NCBI GenBank assembly: GCA_964370845.1
Contig: CAYJLB010000001.1
Coordinates: 1-64,000 of the forward strand
DNA from: CAYJLB01 sp964370845
GTDB taxonomy: Bacteria > Bacillota > Clostridia > Oscillospirales > Ruminococcaceae
Length of the DNA stretch: 64,000 bases
Direction: 5' to 3'
Within the stretch, counting starts at the first letter, position 1; each line of letters starts with the position of its first letter. Below are positions 1 to 9,900 of the stretch, in pieces. The position numbers and the translations under genes are program-made. The notes below the pieces were generated by a model. That model was not told the DNA's origin. It was given only the letters and a program-made list of their open reading frames with translations, and did no database searches.

Positions 1-11
1 CTAATTTTTTC

Positions 12-251
12 TTAAACTTTCGAGTGGAAAGTTCTTGCAATAACGTCATCTTGTTGTTCTTTTGTAAGTTTAACAAAATTTACTGCGTATCCCGAAACCC
101 TAACTGTAAGTTGTGGGTATTTTTCAGGGTGTGCTTGAGCGTCAAGAAGTGTTTCTCTTGTAAACACATTTACATTAAGGTGGTGGCCACCTTTTTCCAC
201 ATATCCGTCTAATAAAGCTACTAAATTGTCAATTTGTTGATTGTTAGGCAT
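12..251 (-). CDS. Stand-alone glycyl-radical domain of pyruvate formate-lyase (79 aa)
   Basis: This small protein matches the last ~75 residues of pyruvate formate-lyase (PFL). It has the helix NLVALLDGYV, the GGHHLNVNV strand, the RETLLDAQAHPEKYPQLT segment and the glycyl-radical loop RVSGYA, with Gly54 as the expected radical site. In ordinary PFL this is the C-terminus of one ~740-750 residue chain; here it has its own ATG and AAAGGA site and lies downstream of a PFL core that stops just before this domain. Established knowledge: the activating enzyme puts the radical on this Gly, which passes it to the active-site cysteines. It resembles E. coli GrcA (YfiD), a spare part for oxygen-cleaved PFL, but GrcA has an extra N-terminal region that is absent here. 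I infer it is the obligatory radical subunit of the split enzyme. An activase gene is not in the window and may lie just beyond its left edge. Confidence 0.93.
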   Translation of the reverse strand: MPNNQQIDNLVALLDGYVEKGGHHLNVNVFTRETLLDAQAHPEKYPQLTVRVSGYAVNFVKLTKEQQDDVIARTFHSKV

Positions 252-268
252 AATATAACCATTCCTTT

Positions 269-487
269 CTAACTTTCTAAATTTTGATTATCCTCATCGG
301 GAGCTTTTTCGTTAGGTTGCATACAAGCTGTGTTTTTACTACAGTCATTTGATTTCACAGTGCTAATTTCAATATTAGAACTTTCATCATTTGCAACAAT
401 ATTAACGTGGCCAGTTCCCTCGGACATCATTTTATCTAGCATTTCAACTAATTCATCTTCTGTATATTGTTTTTTATCGTTTAACAT
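269..487 (-). CDS. 72-aa protein between the PFL core and its radical domain; degenerate radical-domain look-alike
   Basis: I do not recognise this as a named family. It has its own AGGAAAGGA site and sits 23 nt after the PFL core and 17 nt before the glycyl-radical domain, so all three are surely co-transcribed. Residues 13-30 align without gaps to residues 10-27 of the neighbouring radical domain: L13, V14, L17, D18, G24, H27 and N29 are identical, and M16/L, V28/L and I30/V are conservative. It then diverges into a polar, acidic tail with Cys49 and Cys55 (CX5C), and it entirely lacks the RVSGYA radical loop. It therefore looks like the first helix-strand of a PFL radical domain without the catalytic part. 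Inference: it may occupy or guard the docking site on the core, act as an assembly factor, or be a decaying duplicate. Confidence 0.75.
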   Translation of the reverse strand: MLNDKKQYTEDELVEMLDKMMSEGTGHVNIVANDESSNIEISTVKSNDCSKNTACMQPNEKAPDEDNQNLES

Positions 488-510
488 AAGGAATTCCTTT
501 CCTAGGGTAA

Positions 511-2568
511 TTATTCTTCTGTCATAAGTTTATCGAAGTCTAGTTCTCCATGGAATATTTGATCATCTTTTCCAAGTGCACCAGGAATAATTGAGAAAGT
601 ATCAGAAATACCGTCTTGTGCATCTTCAAAAGGAAGTTTTGCAACTGAAGCTAATGAAGCCGCCGCACCTAAAGTATCTCTACCGTGCATTGGGTTTGCA
701 CCAGGAGCAAAAGGAACACCCGCTTTTCTTCCATCAGGAGTACTACCAGTTTTCTTTCCATAAACAACGTTCGAAGTAATAGTTAGAATAGACATAGTTG
801 GAACACTATTTCTATAAGTGTGATGCTTACGGATTTTTTCCATAAACTTGTGAACTATATTAACTGCAATTTGGTCAACTCTGTCATCATTATTTCCGTA
901 TTTAGGGTAATCTCCCTCTACTTCATAATCAACAACTAAGCCAGTTTCATCTTTAATTGCTTTAACTTTTGCATATTTAATAGCACTTAATGAGTCGGCG
1001 ATTACAGAAAGTCCAGCAATACCAGTTGCGAAGTAACGTTTAACTTCTCTTTCGTGTAAAGCCATTTGAGCACTTTCATAGCAATATTTGTCGTGCATAT
1101 AGTGAATTACATTTAAAGCACTTACATAAACGCCAGCAAGCCATTCAAGCATATCGTCATATTTTTGCATTACATCATCATAATCAAGGTATTCAGTGTC
1201 AACGCTTCTAAATCTAGGACCTACTTGAATCTTCAGTTTTTCGTCCATACCGCCATTTATTGCGTACAATAAACATTTAGCAAGGTTAGCTCTCGCTCCG
1301 AAGAATTGCATTTCTTTACCAATTACCATTGAAGATACACAACAAGCAATTGCATAGTCATCACCGTGAATTGGACGCATAATTTCATCATTTTCATATT
1401 GAATAGATGAAGTTTTGATGGACATTTTTGCACAATATCTCTTAAAGTTCATAGGAAGGTTAGGCGACCATAAAACAGTTAAGTTTGGCTCAGGAGCAGG
1501 TCCTAAGTTGTCAAGTGTATGCAAAAATCTATATGAAGTTTTAGTAACCATATGTTTACCATCAACTGCCATACCAGCAATACTTTCAGTTACCCAAGTT
1601 GGGTCACCAGAGAATAATAAGTTGTATTCAGGAGTACGAGCAAATCTTACCATTCTGAGTTTCATTACAAAATGGTCAATGTATTCTTGTACTTGTTCTT
1701 CAGTAAGCAACCCTTTTTCCATATCACGTTTAATGTAGATATCAAGGAAAGTAGATACACGTCCAAGGCTCATTGCAGCACCGTTTTGCTCTTTAATTGC
1801 AGCAAGGTATCCAAAATATAACCATTGAATAGCTTCTTTAGCATTAGTAGCTGGAGCTGAAATATCATAGCCATAGTTTTGTGCCATTATTTTCATATTA
1901 GCTAACGCACGAAGTTGTTCGGAAAGTTCTTCTCTTAAACGAATATTTTCCCCAGTCATTCTAGTTGGTGCAGTTTTCAATTGAACAGTTTTATCTTTAA
2001 TAAGATTATCAATTCCGTAAAGAGCAACTCTACGGTAGTCACCAATAATTCTTCCACGACCATAAGCATCAGGAAGACCAGTTATAATCCCTGATTTTCT
2101 TGCAAGTTTAATTTCATCTGTATATGCATCGAAAACACCTTGGTTGTGAGTTTTTCTAAATTGATTGAAAATTTTATGAATTCTTTCAGAAACTTTGTAG
2201 CCATATTGTTCGCAAGAACTTTCAGATGTACGAATACCACCAAAAGGTTGTAAACTTCTCTTCAAAGGCTTATCAGTTTGGAAACCAACAATTGTTTCAA
2301 GATCTTTATTCAAATAACCAGGACCATGTGAAATCAAAGTAGAAACTAGGTCATCGTCCATATCTAAAACGCCTTTTTCTTGTTCTTCCTTATTAAGTTC
2401 ACATACTTGTTCCCACAATTTTTTTGTTGAATCGGCAGCTTCAACTAAGAACTCTTCATCGCCGTCATAAGGTGTAAAGTTGCGAGTAATAAAATCGCTT
2501 ACATCAACAGCTGTACTCCATCTCCCAGGGTTAAACCCTTCCCATGCTTGTTCAAAAATTTTTGCCAT
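511..2568 (-). CDS. pflB: Pyruvate formate-lyase core subunit lacking the glycyl-radical domain (split PFL)
   Basis: Catalytic core of formate C-acetyltransferase, which converts pyruvate and CoA to acetyl-CoA and formate in fermentation. The PFL domain runs the whole length; the catalytic pair Cys409-Cys410 is in DDYAIACCVSS, followed by GARANLAKCLLYAINGG. The chain ends at SIIPGALGKDDQ plus a ~16-residue tail (FHGELDFDKLMTEE), exactly where conventional PFL continues into NLxxLMDGYF and the RVSGYA loop. It is 685 residues, ~60-75 short of the family norm, and the missing part is encoded separately downstream. I chose the ATG at 2568 because AAAGGAACG sits 6-8 nt upstream; an in-frame ATG at 2586 has no ribosome-binding site. 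No sign of frameshift: core, middle protein and radical domain each have their own stop, start and Shine-Dalgarno. Anaerobic/redox control is likely (see the dyad at 2695). Confidence 0.95.
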   Translation of the reverse strand: MAKIFEQAWEGFNPGRWSTAVDVSDFITRNFTPYDGDEEFLVEAADSTKKLWEQVCELNKEEQEKGVLDMDDDLVSTLISHGPGYLNKDLETIVGFQTDKPLKRSLQPFGGIRTSESSCEQYGYKVSERIHKIFNQFRKTHNQGVFDAYTDEIKLARKSGIITGLPDAYGRGRIIGDYRRVALYGIDNLIKDKTVQLKTAPTRMTGENIRLREELSEQLRALANMKIMAQNYGYDISAPATNAKEAIQWLYFGYLAAIKEQNGAAMSLGRVSTFLDIYIKRDMEKGLLTEEQVQEYIDHFVMKLRMVRFARTPEYNLLFSGDPTWVTESIAGMAVDGKHMVTKTSYRFLHTLDNLGPAPEPNLTVLWSPNLPMNFKRYCAKMSIKTSSIQYENDEIMRPIHGDDYAIACCVSSMVIGKEMQFFGARANLAKCLLYAINGGMDEKLKIQVGPRFRSVDTEYLDYDDVMQKYDDMLEWLAGVYVSALNVIHYMHDKYCYESAQMALHEREVKRYFATGIAGLSVIADSLSAIKYAKVKAIKDETGLVVDYEVEGDYPKYGNNDDRVDQIAVNIVHKFMEKIRKHHTYRNSVPTMSILTITSNVVYGKKTGSTPDGRKAGVPFAPGANPMHGRDTLGAAASLASVAKLPFEDAQDGISDTFSIIPGALGKDDQIFHGELDFDKLMTEE

Positions 2569-2694
2569 AAAAATCGTTCCTTTCATCGGCTTTTATTATA
2601 TCTTATTTCTAACTATACTTATATTGTACACTATTTACAGAAAAATACAAGAGTAAAATGACATATTTTTAAAATTCCTTGTATTGCACTAATT

Positions 2695-2712
2695 TTGTTA
2701 AAAAAATAACGA
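2695..2712 (-). promoter_or_regulatory. Possible Rex-like operator upstream of split pfl operon
   Basis: The plus-strand sequence TTGTTAAAAAAATAACGA resembles the Rex consensus TTGTTAANNNNTTAACAA: the left arm is perfect and the right arm matches 5 of 7. It lies ~127 bp upstream of the PFL start. Candidate promoter boxes nearer the gene are TTGTAT (2645-2650) and TACAAT (2623-2628), both read on the minus strand with a 16-nt spacer. Rex is a NADH/NAD+-sensing repressor of fermentation genes in Firmicutes. AT-rich DNA can give such matches by chance. Confidence 0.3.
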
Positions 2713-2742
2713 TTTGTTATGCAACATTACAAAGCAAAAAAA

Positions 2743-3792
2743 TCAACAAATAATTCCTCCGCCAATGACATAATCTCCATCATAAAACACTACCGATTGC
2801 CCTTTTGTAATCGCCTTTAAAGGCTTGTCGAAAACAACTTTGATAGTACCGTCATCGTTTGGGAATAATGTGCAAGGTTCTTCCACTTGTTTATATCTTG
2901 TCTTAGCTTTTGCTTTCATTGGTGCTGTTAATTTTTCAATTGAAATTAAATTAACATCTCTTGCCGTACATTCATTTTTGTACAAATCACACTCATCACC
3001 CAGAGTTACAGTGTTATTTTGTGCATTAATTTCCACAACATACACAGGTTTTCCAAAAGCAATTCCAATTCCTTTTCTTTGTCCGATTGTATAATTTGTA
3101 ATCCCTTTGTGCTTGCCTAAAACTCTGCCTTTTGTGTCAAGAAAATCACCTATTTTGCCTTTTTCACCTTTATATCTTTCAATATAACCAACATAATCTC
3201 CGTCAGGAATGAAGCAAATATCTTGACTATCTGGTTTATCATAATTAATTAATTTAGCTTCTTTCGCAAGTCCCCTTGCATCTTCTTTTAAAATATCACC
3301 CATTGGGAAAACTGCTTTTGACAAAACTTCTTGAGAAAGACAATATAAAACATAACTTTGGTCTTTGGACAAATCTCTCCCTTTTTTTAGTAAAAATCTG
3401 CCACTTTTTTCGTCTTTTTCAACTCGAATGTAATGCCCTGTTGAGATATAATCACAACCAAGTTCTTCCATTTCAGTTAATAGCTTACCAAACTTTATAT
3501 TTTCATTGCAAAAAATACATGGGTTTGGAGTTTCACCGTTATCATAAGATTTTACAAAATTTCCAATTACTTTTTCCTTAAACAAATCTCTGTAATCAAA
3601 AATGTGGTGTGGCATATCGTTTGACAAAGCTACTTCCTGGGCACATTTTATGTCAGGAGGCATTTCACCCTCTACTTTATCACAAAGTCGCAAAGTGACC
3701 CCTACAATATCAAATTTATCTCTAAGCAACAAGATTGCTGCCGAACTGTCTATTCCGCCACTCATGGCGAGTAACACTTTTTTCTTTTCCAT
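2743..3792 (-). CDS. mnmA: tRNA-specific 2-thiouridylase MnmA
   Basis: Cytoplasmic enzyme that uses ATP and persulfide sulfur to make 2-thiouridine at wobble position 34 of tRNAs for Lys, Glu and Gln. The N-terminal PP-loop is MSGGIDSSAA (residues ~10-19). The two catalytic cysteines are visible in NPCIFCNENIKFG and DSQDICFIPDGDY. The tRNA-recognition region follows (GQRKGIGIAFGKPVYVVEI) and a C-terminal beta-barrel ends the protein. Length 349 residues is normal (~350-375). The ATG is preceded by GAAAGGAAAT. It lies upstream of the pfl operon on the same strand with a 174-bp gap containing candidate pfl control sites, so it is probably a separate unit. No IscS-type cysteine desulfurase is adjacent. 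Confidence 0.96.
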   Translation of the reverse strand: MEKKKVLLAMSGGIDSSAAILLLRDKFDIVGVTLRLCDKVEGEMPPDIKCAQEVALSNDMPHHIFDYRDLFKEKVIGNFVKSYDNGETPNPCIFCNENIKFGKLLTEMEELGCDYISTGHYIRVEKDEKSGRFLLKKGRDLSKDQSYVLYCLSQEVLSKAVFPMGDILKEDARGLAKEAKLINYDKPDSQDICFIPDGDYVGYIERYKGEKGKIGDFLDTKGRVLGKHKGITNYTIGQRKGIGIAFGKPVYVVEINAQNNTVTLGDECDLYKNECTARDVNLISIEKLTAPMKAKAKTRYKQVEEPCTLFPNDDGTIKVVFDKPLKAITKGQSVVFYDGDYVIGGGIIC

Positions 3793-3904
3793 AATATTTA
3801 ATTTCCTTTCCGTAAAGATAATAAAATTAATTTTTTATCTGTGCATATTATATACTAACAGTAACATTAATAAGCTATAATGTCAATAGTTTCGCTGTTT
3901 TAGA

Positions 3905-3946
3905 AATAAAAAAGAATTGTGGCGAAGTATTTTCTCGCCACAATTC
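3905..3946 (-). terminator. Rho-independent terminator of the giant surface-protein gene
   Basis: A perfect 12-bp inverted repeat (GAATTGTGGCGA at 3914-3925, TCGCCACAATTC at 3935-3946, 9-nt loop) is followed on the minus strand by TTTTTTATTT. It sits 35 bp beyond the surface-protein stop codon. Confidence 0.9.
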
Positions 3947-3980
3947 CTAAAATTATTAAATTTTAATTAGTTTTTGCTAT

Positions 3981-6900
3981 TTAGTCTTCATTTTTTTCTT
4001 TTTTTGAAGAAACTTTGATTAAAAGTAGTGCAAAAAGTGAAGCAATAGCACTTAAAAATAGGATACTAGATGAACCTGTATTATCGTTTGTTACAGGAAC
4101 TGCAAGTGGGATTTCCTCATCAATAATATCTTCTACATCTTCTTCATTTCCTGGTGGTGGTGCTAGAGGAACAGTTTCTTCGATGATAGTTTCTTCTTCA
4201 TCGCCTCCACCGCCGCCTCCTCCGCCGCCGCCGGAAGAATCGTTAGTTGCACGAACATAAACTACTTGTGCATCACTACTTATTACTACTTCAGTTATTA
4301 CTTGACCAGCTTCATTATAAAGCACTAATGAGTCAATATCATAACCAGGAGCTGCAGTGTTTTCAACTAATGTATAAGTTCCTAAAGGAAGATCAGAGAA
4401 ATAGATTTGACCAGCAGCATCAGTGGAATTTATTTGAATAATATTTCCACCTTGCATCAAGTAAAATTCTACAAATGAAAGTTCTTCACCAGTTTCTGCG
4501 TCCACTTTTTGAAGGATAATTTGTCCTCGTGGGTCTGGGAATACTTCGTTTGTTGCATCAAATGTTAGATAAATATCTTCAGTAACATTTCCATTTTCAG
4601 TTTCAAAACTAATAATAAACTCGTTATTTTCAAGTACTTCAGTTCCGTTATAAACCTCTAAAGTCGCTCTATTGTAGTTTCCGATTGCAGAAACTTCAAC
4701 AATTCTATAAATTCCTTCAGGTAGGTTTGTGAAACTTGCTGTACCTGTACCATCGCCAGTTGTAGCAGTAATTACATCGCCATTTTCATCAACATAATCA
4801 ACGAATTCGCCATTTTCATCTTGATATTGTAAGCTAAATACAACGCCTTCAAGGATTGTTCCCTCTGTTACTTCACCTGTGTTATCAAATCCGTTAGCAC
4901 TGTACTTAGTAATATCAACGTTTCCAACTAAAGCTTTATTTGTAGCTGTAGTTGAGTAAGATGAGATTACATCTGTAGTTGTTTCATCAAAATCAATTTC
5001 AAATGTGTAAGCTTTGTAATCAACACCGTTAAGTGTAACAGTAATTGAAGTTTGGTTAGCAATTTCAAACGTATCTAAATCATATCCATAACCAGCAACA
5101 ATTTCAGCGATTGCATAAGTTCCAGCTTCTAGTCCAGTAAATGATACTGTACCAAATTCATTTGTAGAAATTGTGCTTCCAACAGGAGCATAAACATCAT
5201 TTTCTAAAGCAAATAATTGGAATTGTGCTTGATTAATTACTTCTTCAGTTGCTACGTCAGTTTTTGTTAATATGATAGAACCAGTTCTATTTTTTGAGTT
5301 TGTTGCTGTAAATACTACTGCATTTACGTTTTCGTAGTTAGTTTCATCAATTGTAAATTGACCATTTGAAACATTGCTTTCATTAGCTTCTGTATTTGGG
5401 TCATCTAATGTTACTGTAGTTCCAGTATAGAATACAATTTCACTGTCAAGATAATTTACAGGAGCAGAAATTTCAACAAATTTGTAAGTTCCCGCTGGTA
5501 GGTTATCAAAAGTTAATACGCCGTCAATATCACCTTGAGTAGCTGTTGTTCCGTTGTTTCCGTAAGGAGCCCAAGTATAGTTTCCTAATTCTCCACTTCT
5601 TACTTCAAGTCCGAATACTGCGCCGTTTAGTCCTAAATCAGTATCCACATCATCAACTTTATATAAAGTCGCTGAACCTAGAATTTTAACGTTAGTAGCA
5701 GTTAATTCAAGTGGAATGTCATTTCCAGCAGTGATAGTAACTTTGTAAGTGTCTGTACCAGTGATTTTTGTGTAACCTTCAGTTGTGATAACAAATGTAC
5801 CCTTGTCATATCCGCTTGGAGCTTTTGTTTCTTCTAAAACATATTCTCCAACAGGAATATCACTTAAATTATAAGAATTTGTAGTTTCATCATATACTAA
5901 AGTATATTTATTTGCTGTAACTCCAGCTTCAACAACTTCAGTAAGTGTGAATACTGCGTCTGTTGGTAAAGTTGCAGTTGTATTTCCCGCTTCTTGTTTT
6001 GTCAATTGAATTGAACCAACTGATTTTTCATTTGTAGCAGTGTATGAGAAAGAACCATTTTTGTAGTTTGTAATATCGATTGTAAATTCGCCATTTGCTA
6101 CTGGAGTACCTTGAATTGAAGTAGTGTAAGTAGTATCTAATTCATATCCTTCAGGAGCTTTAACTTCAACGAATTTATAATCACCTTTTGGTAGGTTAGT
6201 AATTTTAAGTTCACCATTCACGTCAGTTGTGAAAATATAGCTATCATCAGTAGTGTTTTTCACCAAGAAGTTTGTTTCGCCTACTAATGCACCATTTTCA
6301 TCTAACGTATATGTTGCTGTGAAGTTATCTTTACCATCGATTAGAACAAATTGTGTACCTGGAAGACCTGTTTCTACATCGTCAGCACCAACTTTTTTCA
6401 ATGTAACTTCAGCTTGGATTTTTTCATTTGTAGCTTTGAATACAAGGTGTTTATCTGCAGTTGATACTGCGATAAATTGGAAACCAGGCGTTGAAGGTTC
6501 TGCGTCCACTAGTCTTGTATAAGTTGTAACATTATCAACAATTACTTCTTGGTATAGTGCTAGCGTGCCTCCATTATAGTCAGTAGCATCAGCGTTTTCA
6601 ATTAATGTATATTTATTTCCAAAAGGAATTTCTGTAAATTCAACTACACCATTTGAACCAGTTGATATTGTTTTTTCATATGCTACTTTACCATATGATT
6701 CACCTTCAAATGTGAATTCTACATTATAAATATCAGTATTCTCATTATCTTTGTCAACCTTATGAATTGTAACAGTACCAGTTTCACCTACGTTACCAGT
6801 TATATCTCCGAAGAAATTGTTTACTTGAACAGTAGTTACAGTGTCACCACCAATTGAACCGTCAGTTACATTTTTTGAATATAATTCAACTTTGTTTGTA

Positions 6901-9900
6901 TAAGTCTTGTTTGTAGCAGGTGCATATGCAGTAAAGTCGAAATCATAAGCTAAAATATGTCCATTTACGTTGTTTGCAATAATAATATTTTCTTCATAGA
7001 ATGAACCTTTATTTACAGTGTAAGTTTCACCCTCTGCTGTATTAAATCCAATTGCTTTCATAGCGTTTGTAACTTCAACAGGAGTTAGACCGTAGCCAAC
7101 TAACATTGCTTCAAGAGCAGCGTTGTCATCTGCCATAGTAATACCATTTGAACCGAAATCTCCAAGAGTAATAATTGCATAATTATTTTCGAAAATTCCG
7201 ATAACAGGAGTCGTCATTGCAAGAACTCTTTCTTTAAATTCATCAAGAGTTTCGTTTGTATAGCTATTTGCTGTAGTAAATTCGTTTGTAATATCAATGC
7301 CATCACCAAGCATTCTTACACCAGTTGTTCCATTTATACCAGTAGGAACATAAAGTGTGTAGCTAATTTTAATATTTCCACTTCCATCAGTTGCGAAAAA
7401 TTGTCCATCAGTTAATTGATCAATAATATAAATATCATTAAAATCTTCTAAAGTAATAGTTTCGCCGTTTGGAGGTGTAATTTCGTGAGCAAGTAAGTTG
7501 TGACCTACTTGAATACTATAAGCGATTTTACGAGCATCATTTTTGCCATCTCCGTCTGTATCAAAACCGTTTGATGTATCAACTGTTCCATTTTTAGAAA
7601 CAGGTGAAGGAATTGGAATAGGTTCTTCTTCAACATATTTTTTCGCATTTGTAGCACTTAGAGAAATATCTCCATAGCCAGTAATTTCGATAATATATCC
7701 TCTAACACCGTTAATAGTAACTTCTTTTAAAGTGTATCCATTTGCGTCAGCTGTAGCAGCTAAGTTGTCAGCTGAGAACCTTAAAGTAGTTTTATCATAG
7801 CCATTTGCTTCCACGGTTTCCACAATAAAGTATGTTCCGTGTTCAATGTCTTGTGCAGCGTTTCTGTAAGTAATAATACCTTCAGTTGCTAGAGTATAAG
7901 TGTTTCCGCTTACTTTAGCAGGTGTTAACGTGAACGAAGTGCTTGAAGTTAGATCAACAGTTCCATCTTCAGAAGTTTTGTTAATTGTAACTTTTGCATC
8001 TTGAGTTTTTTCATTAGTTGCATCGAATTCAAGTTCCATACCGGCAGTGATAACTAATTTGTAGTAAACTTGACCATCTATAAGTTGCTTTGTGCCTGCA
8101 CTTATGCTACCAATTTCGTTTGTTGTGCCTTTTTCATATACAATAAGAGTAGATTTATCATAAGTATTTATTGCAGTTGTTTCAGATAGCCAGTATGTGC
8201 CAGCAGTAATAGTAGATGAGCTACCTGTTGTTGCATTTAAAGTATGGCTTTCTTTTTCTGCTGGAACACCATTTTCATCAGCAAAAAGTTTAAAATATGT
8301 TCCGCTTGTTAAAGTTTCGTTATTAGGCACGCCATCTGTAAGACCTGTTTTAGCGATACTAATGCTAGCGAATTTCTCATTTGTAGCGTAGATTTTAATT
8401 TCTTGATACGTTTTAATAGTAATATTGAAACTATCGCTTGTTCCATCGCCACCACTTGTGATAATTTCTTTTATTTCTTCCTCAGTATCATAAGTTGTTG
8501 TTATGTTTGTTAATCTATCAAATATTTCAACTTTTGTAATTTGAAGTGAATTCAAATCATAACCAGCGTTTGACATTTCTTTAATAATAAATGATCTTGG
8601 ATTTTGAACTGTATAAGAACCATCTCCATTTACATCAGTTGTTATTTTTGCACCTGTTGCATTTCCGCTAGTTTCATGTAGTTCAAAAAGTGCACCAAAA
8701 ATCGCTTCCCCAGTATCAGCATCAACTTTATTAATAGAAATTGTAGGAGCTGATTTTACGTTTGTAGCTGTTAACTCTAAAGTTTCCCCACCAGTTACAG
8801 TGATTTTGTAGTAAACTTGAATAAGATTTTTATCACCCCAAGATTGTCTTAATTCATATCTTTCAGCTTCTACACCATTTTGATACACTTTTAATGTAAG
8901 TTTGTCATAGTAAGTAGGAGCACTTAATTCAGTAATCCAGTACTCACCCTCTGGAAGTGATGTAAAAGTAATTTTTCCGTTTGCGCCAACAGAAGATCTA
9001 ACATAATTAAATCCCGTTGGTTCGCCATCTTCATTATAACCTTTAGCAGTGTATACTCCAATATTAGTGCCATTGGAAATGTTTACTGTTGAGTCATCTT
9101 CATCAGTTTTAACAATTCCAACATCGCCACCTTTTGCGTTAGTAGCATCAAGATAAACAATTTGTTCATCTTCAGAAATTGTAACATGATATCTTCCGTT
9201 GCTTTGCTCAACTACAGCATTATTAGTGCTAATCGTTAACGAACCTTCATCATAGCCACCCTTAGCATCTAGCTCACGTATCCAGTATGTGTCTGGAATT
9301 ACATTTTCAAATGCAATAACCCAAGTTTTAGCTCCTGTTTCAACACCATTAACGATATTACTATCTTCTGGTAGTACGATTTGTTTTCTTACGCCTGATT
9401 TATACCACGCTTCTGTTTCTGGGTCGTTTAATGTAAAACTTACAAATTCAGTAATATCTTCACCTGATTTTGCATCTGTTTTTATAATATAAATATCACC
9501 ATAATCTTTTTCTTTATTTGTTGCAGCAAAAGTTAGAGTTTCATCAGCAGTAACTGTAACATAGAATTTGTCGCCTATTTGCTCAACACCCTCTGTTGCA
9601 GTTATTTTTAGTGTTTCTGGCAAATAGTTAGCTTGTGCTTCTGTTTCAACAAGTTCATATCTACCTGGAACTACATTTTTGAAATTAACTTTACCATTTT
9701 CTAATACACTATAATATTTTGTTTCACCAGTATTTTGGTCACGAAGTTCGAATTTAGTACCATTCCAAGCACTCGCAAGGCTGGCACCAGTTTCTTCATC
9801 GGTTTTAGTAAAAGCAATATTACCATATTTTTCATTAGTAGCTGTTAGTTTAAGTGTTACTGCATCTTTAATTTCTACTTTGTAGTACACTTGGTTTGTA

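Noticed and set aside
251..511. The PFL split as a simple frameshift or sequencing error
   Set aside because: There are ~260 bp and a complete extra gene between core and radical domain, and all three frames have their own start, stop and Shine-Dalgarno; one or two indels cannot rejoin them.
1415..1738. Plus-strand frames inside pfl, rpoA, ribosomal and surface-protein genes
   Set aside because: They are shadows of the real genes: no ribosome-binding sites, no recognisable domains, and the opposite strand encodes well-conserved proteins.
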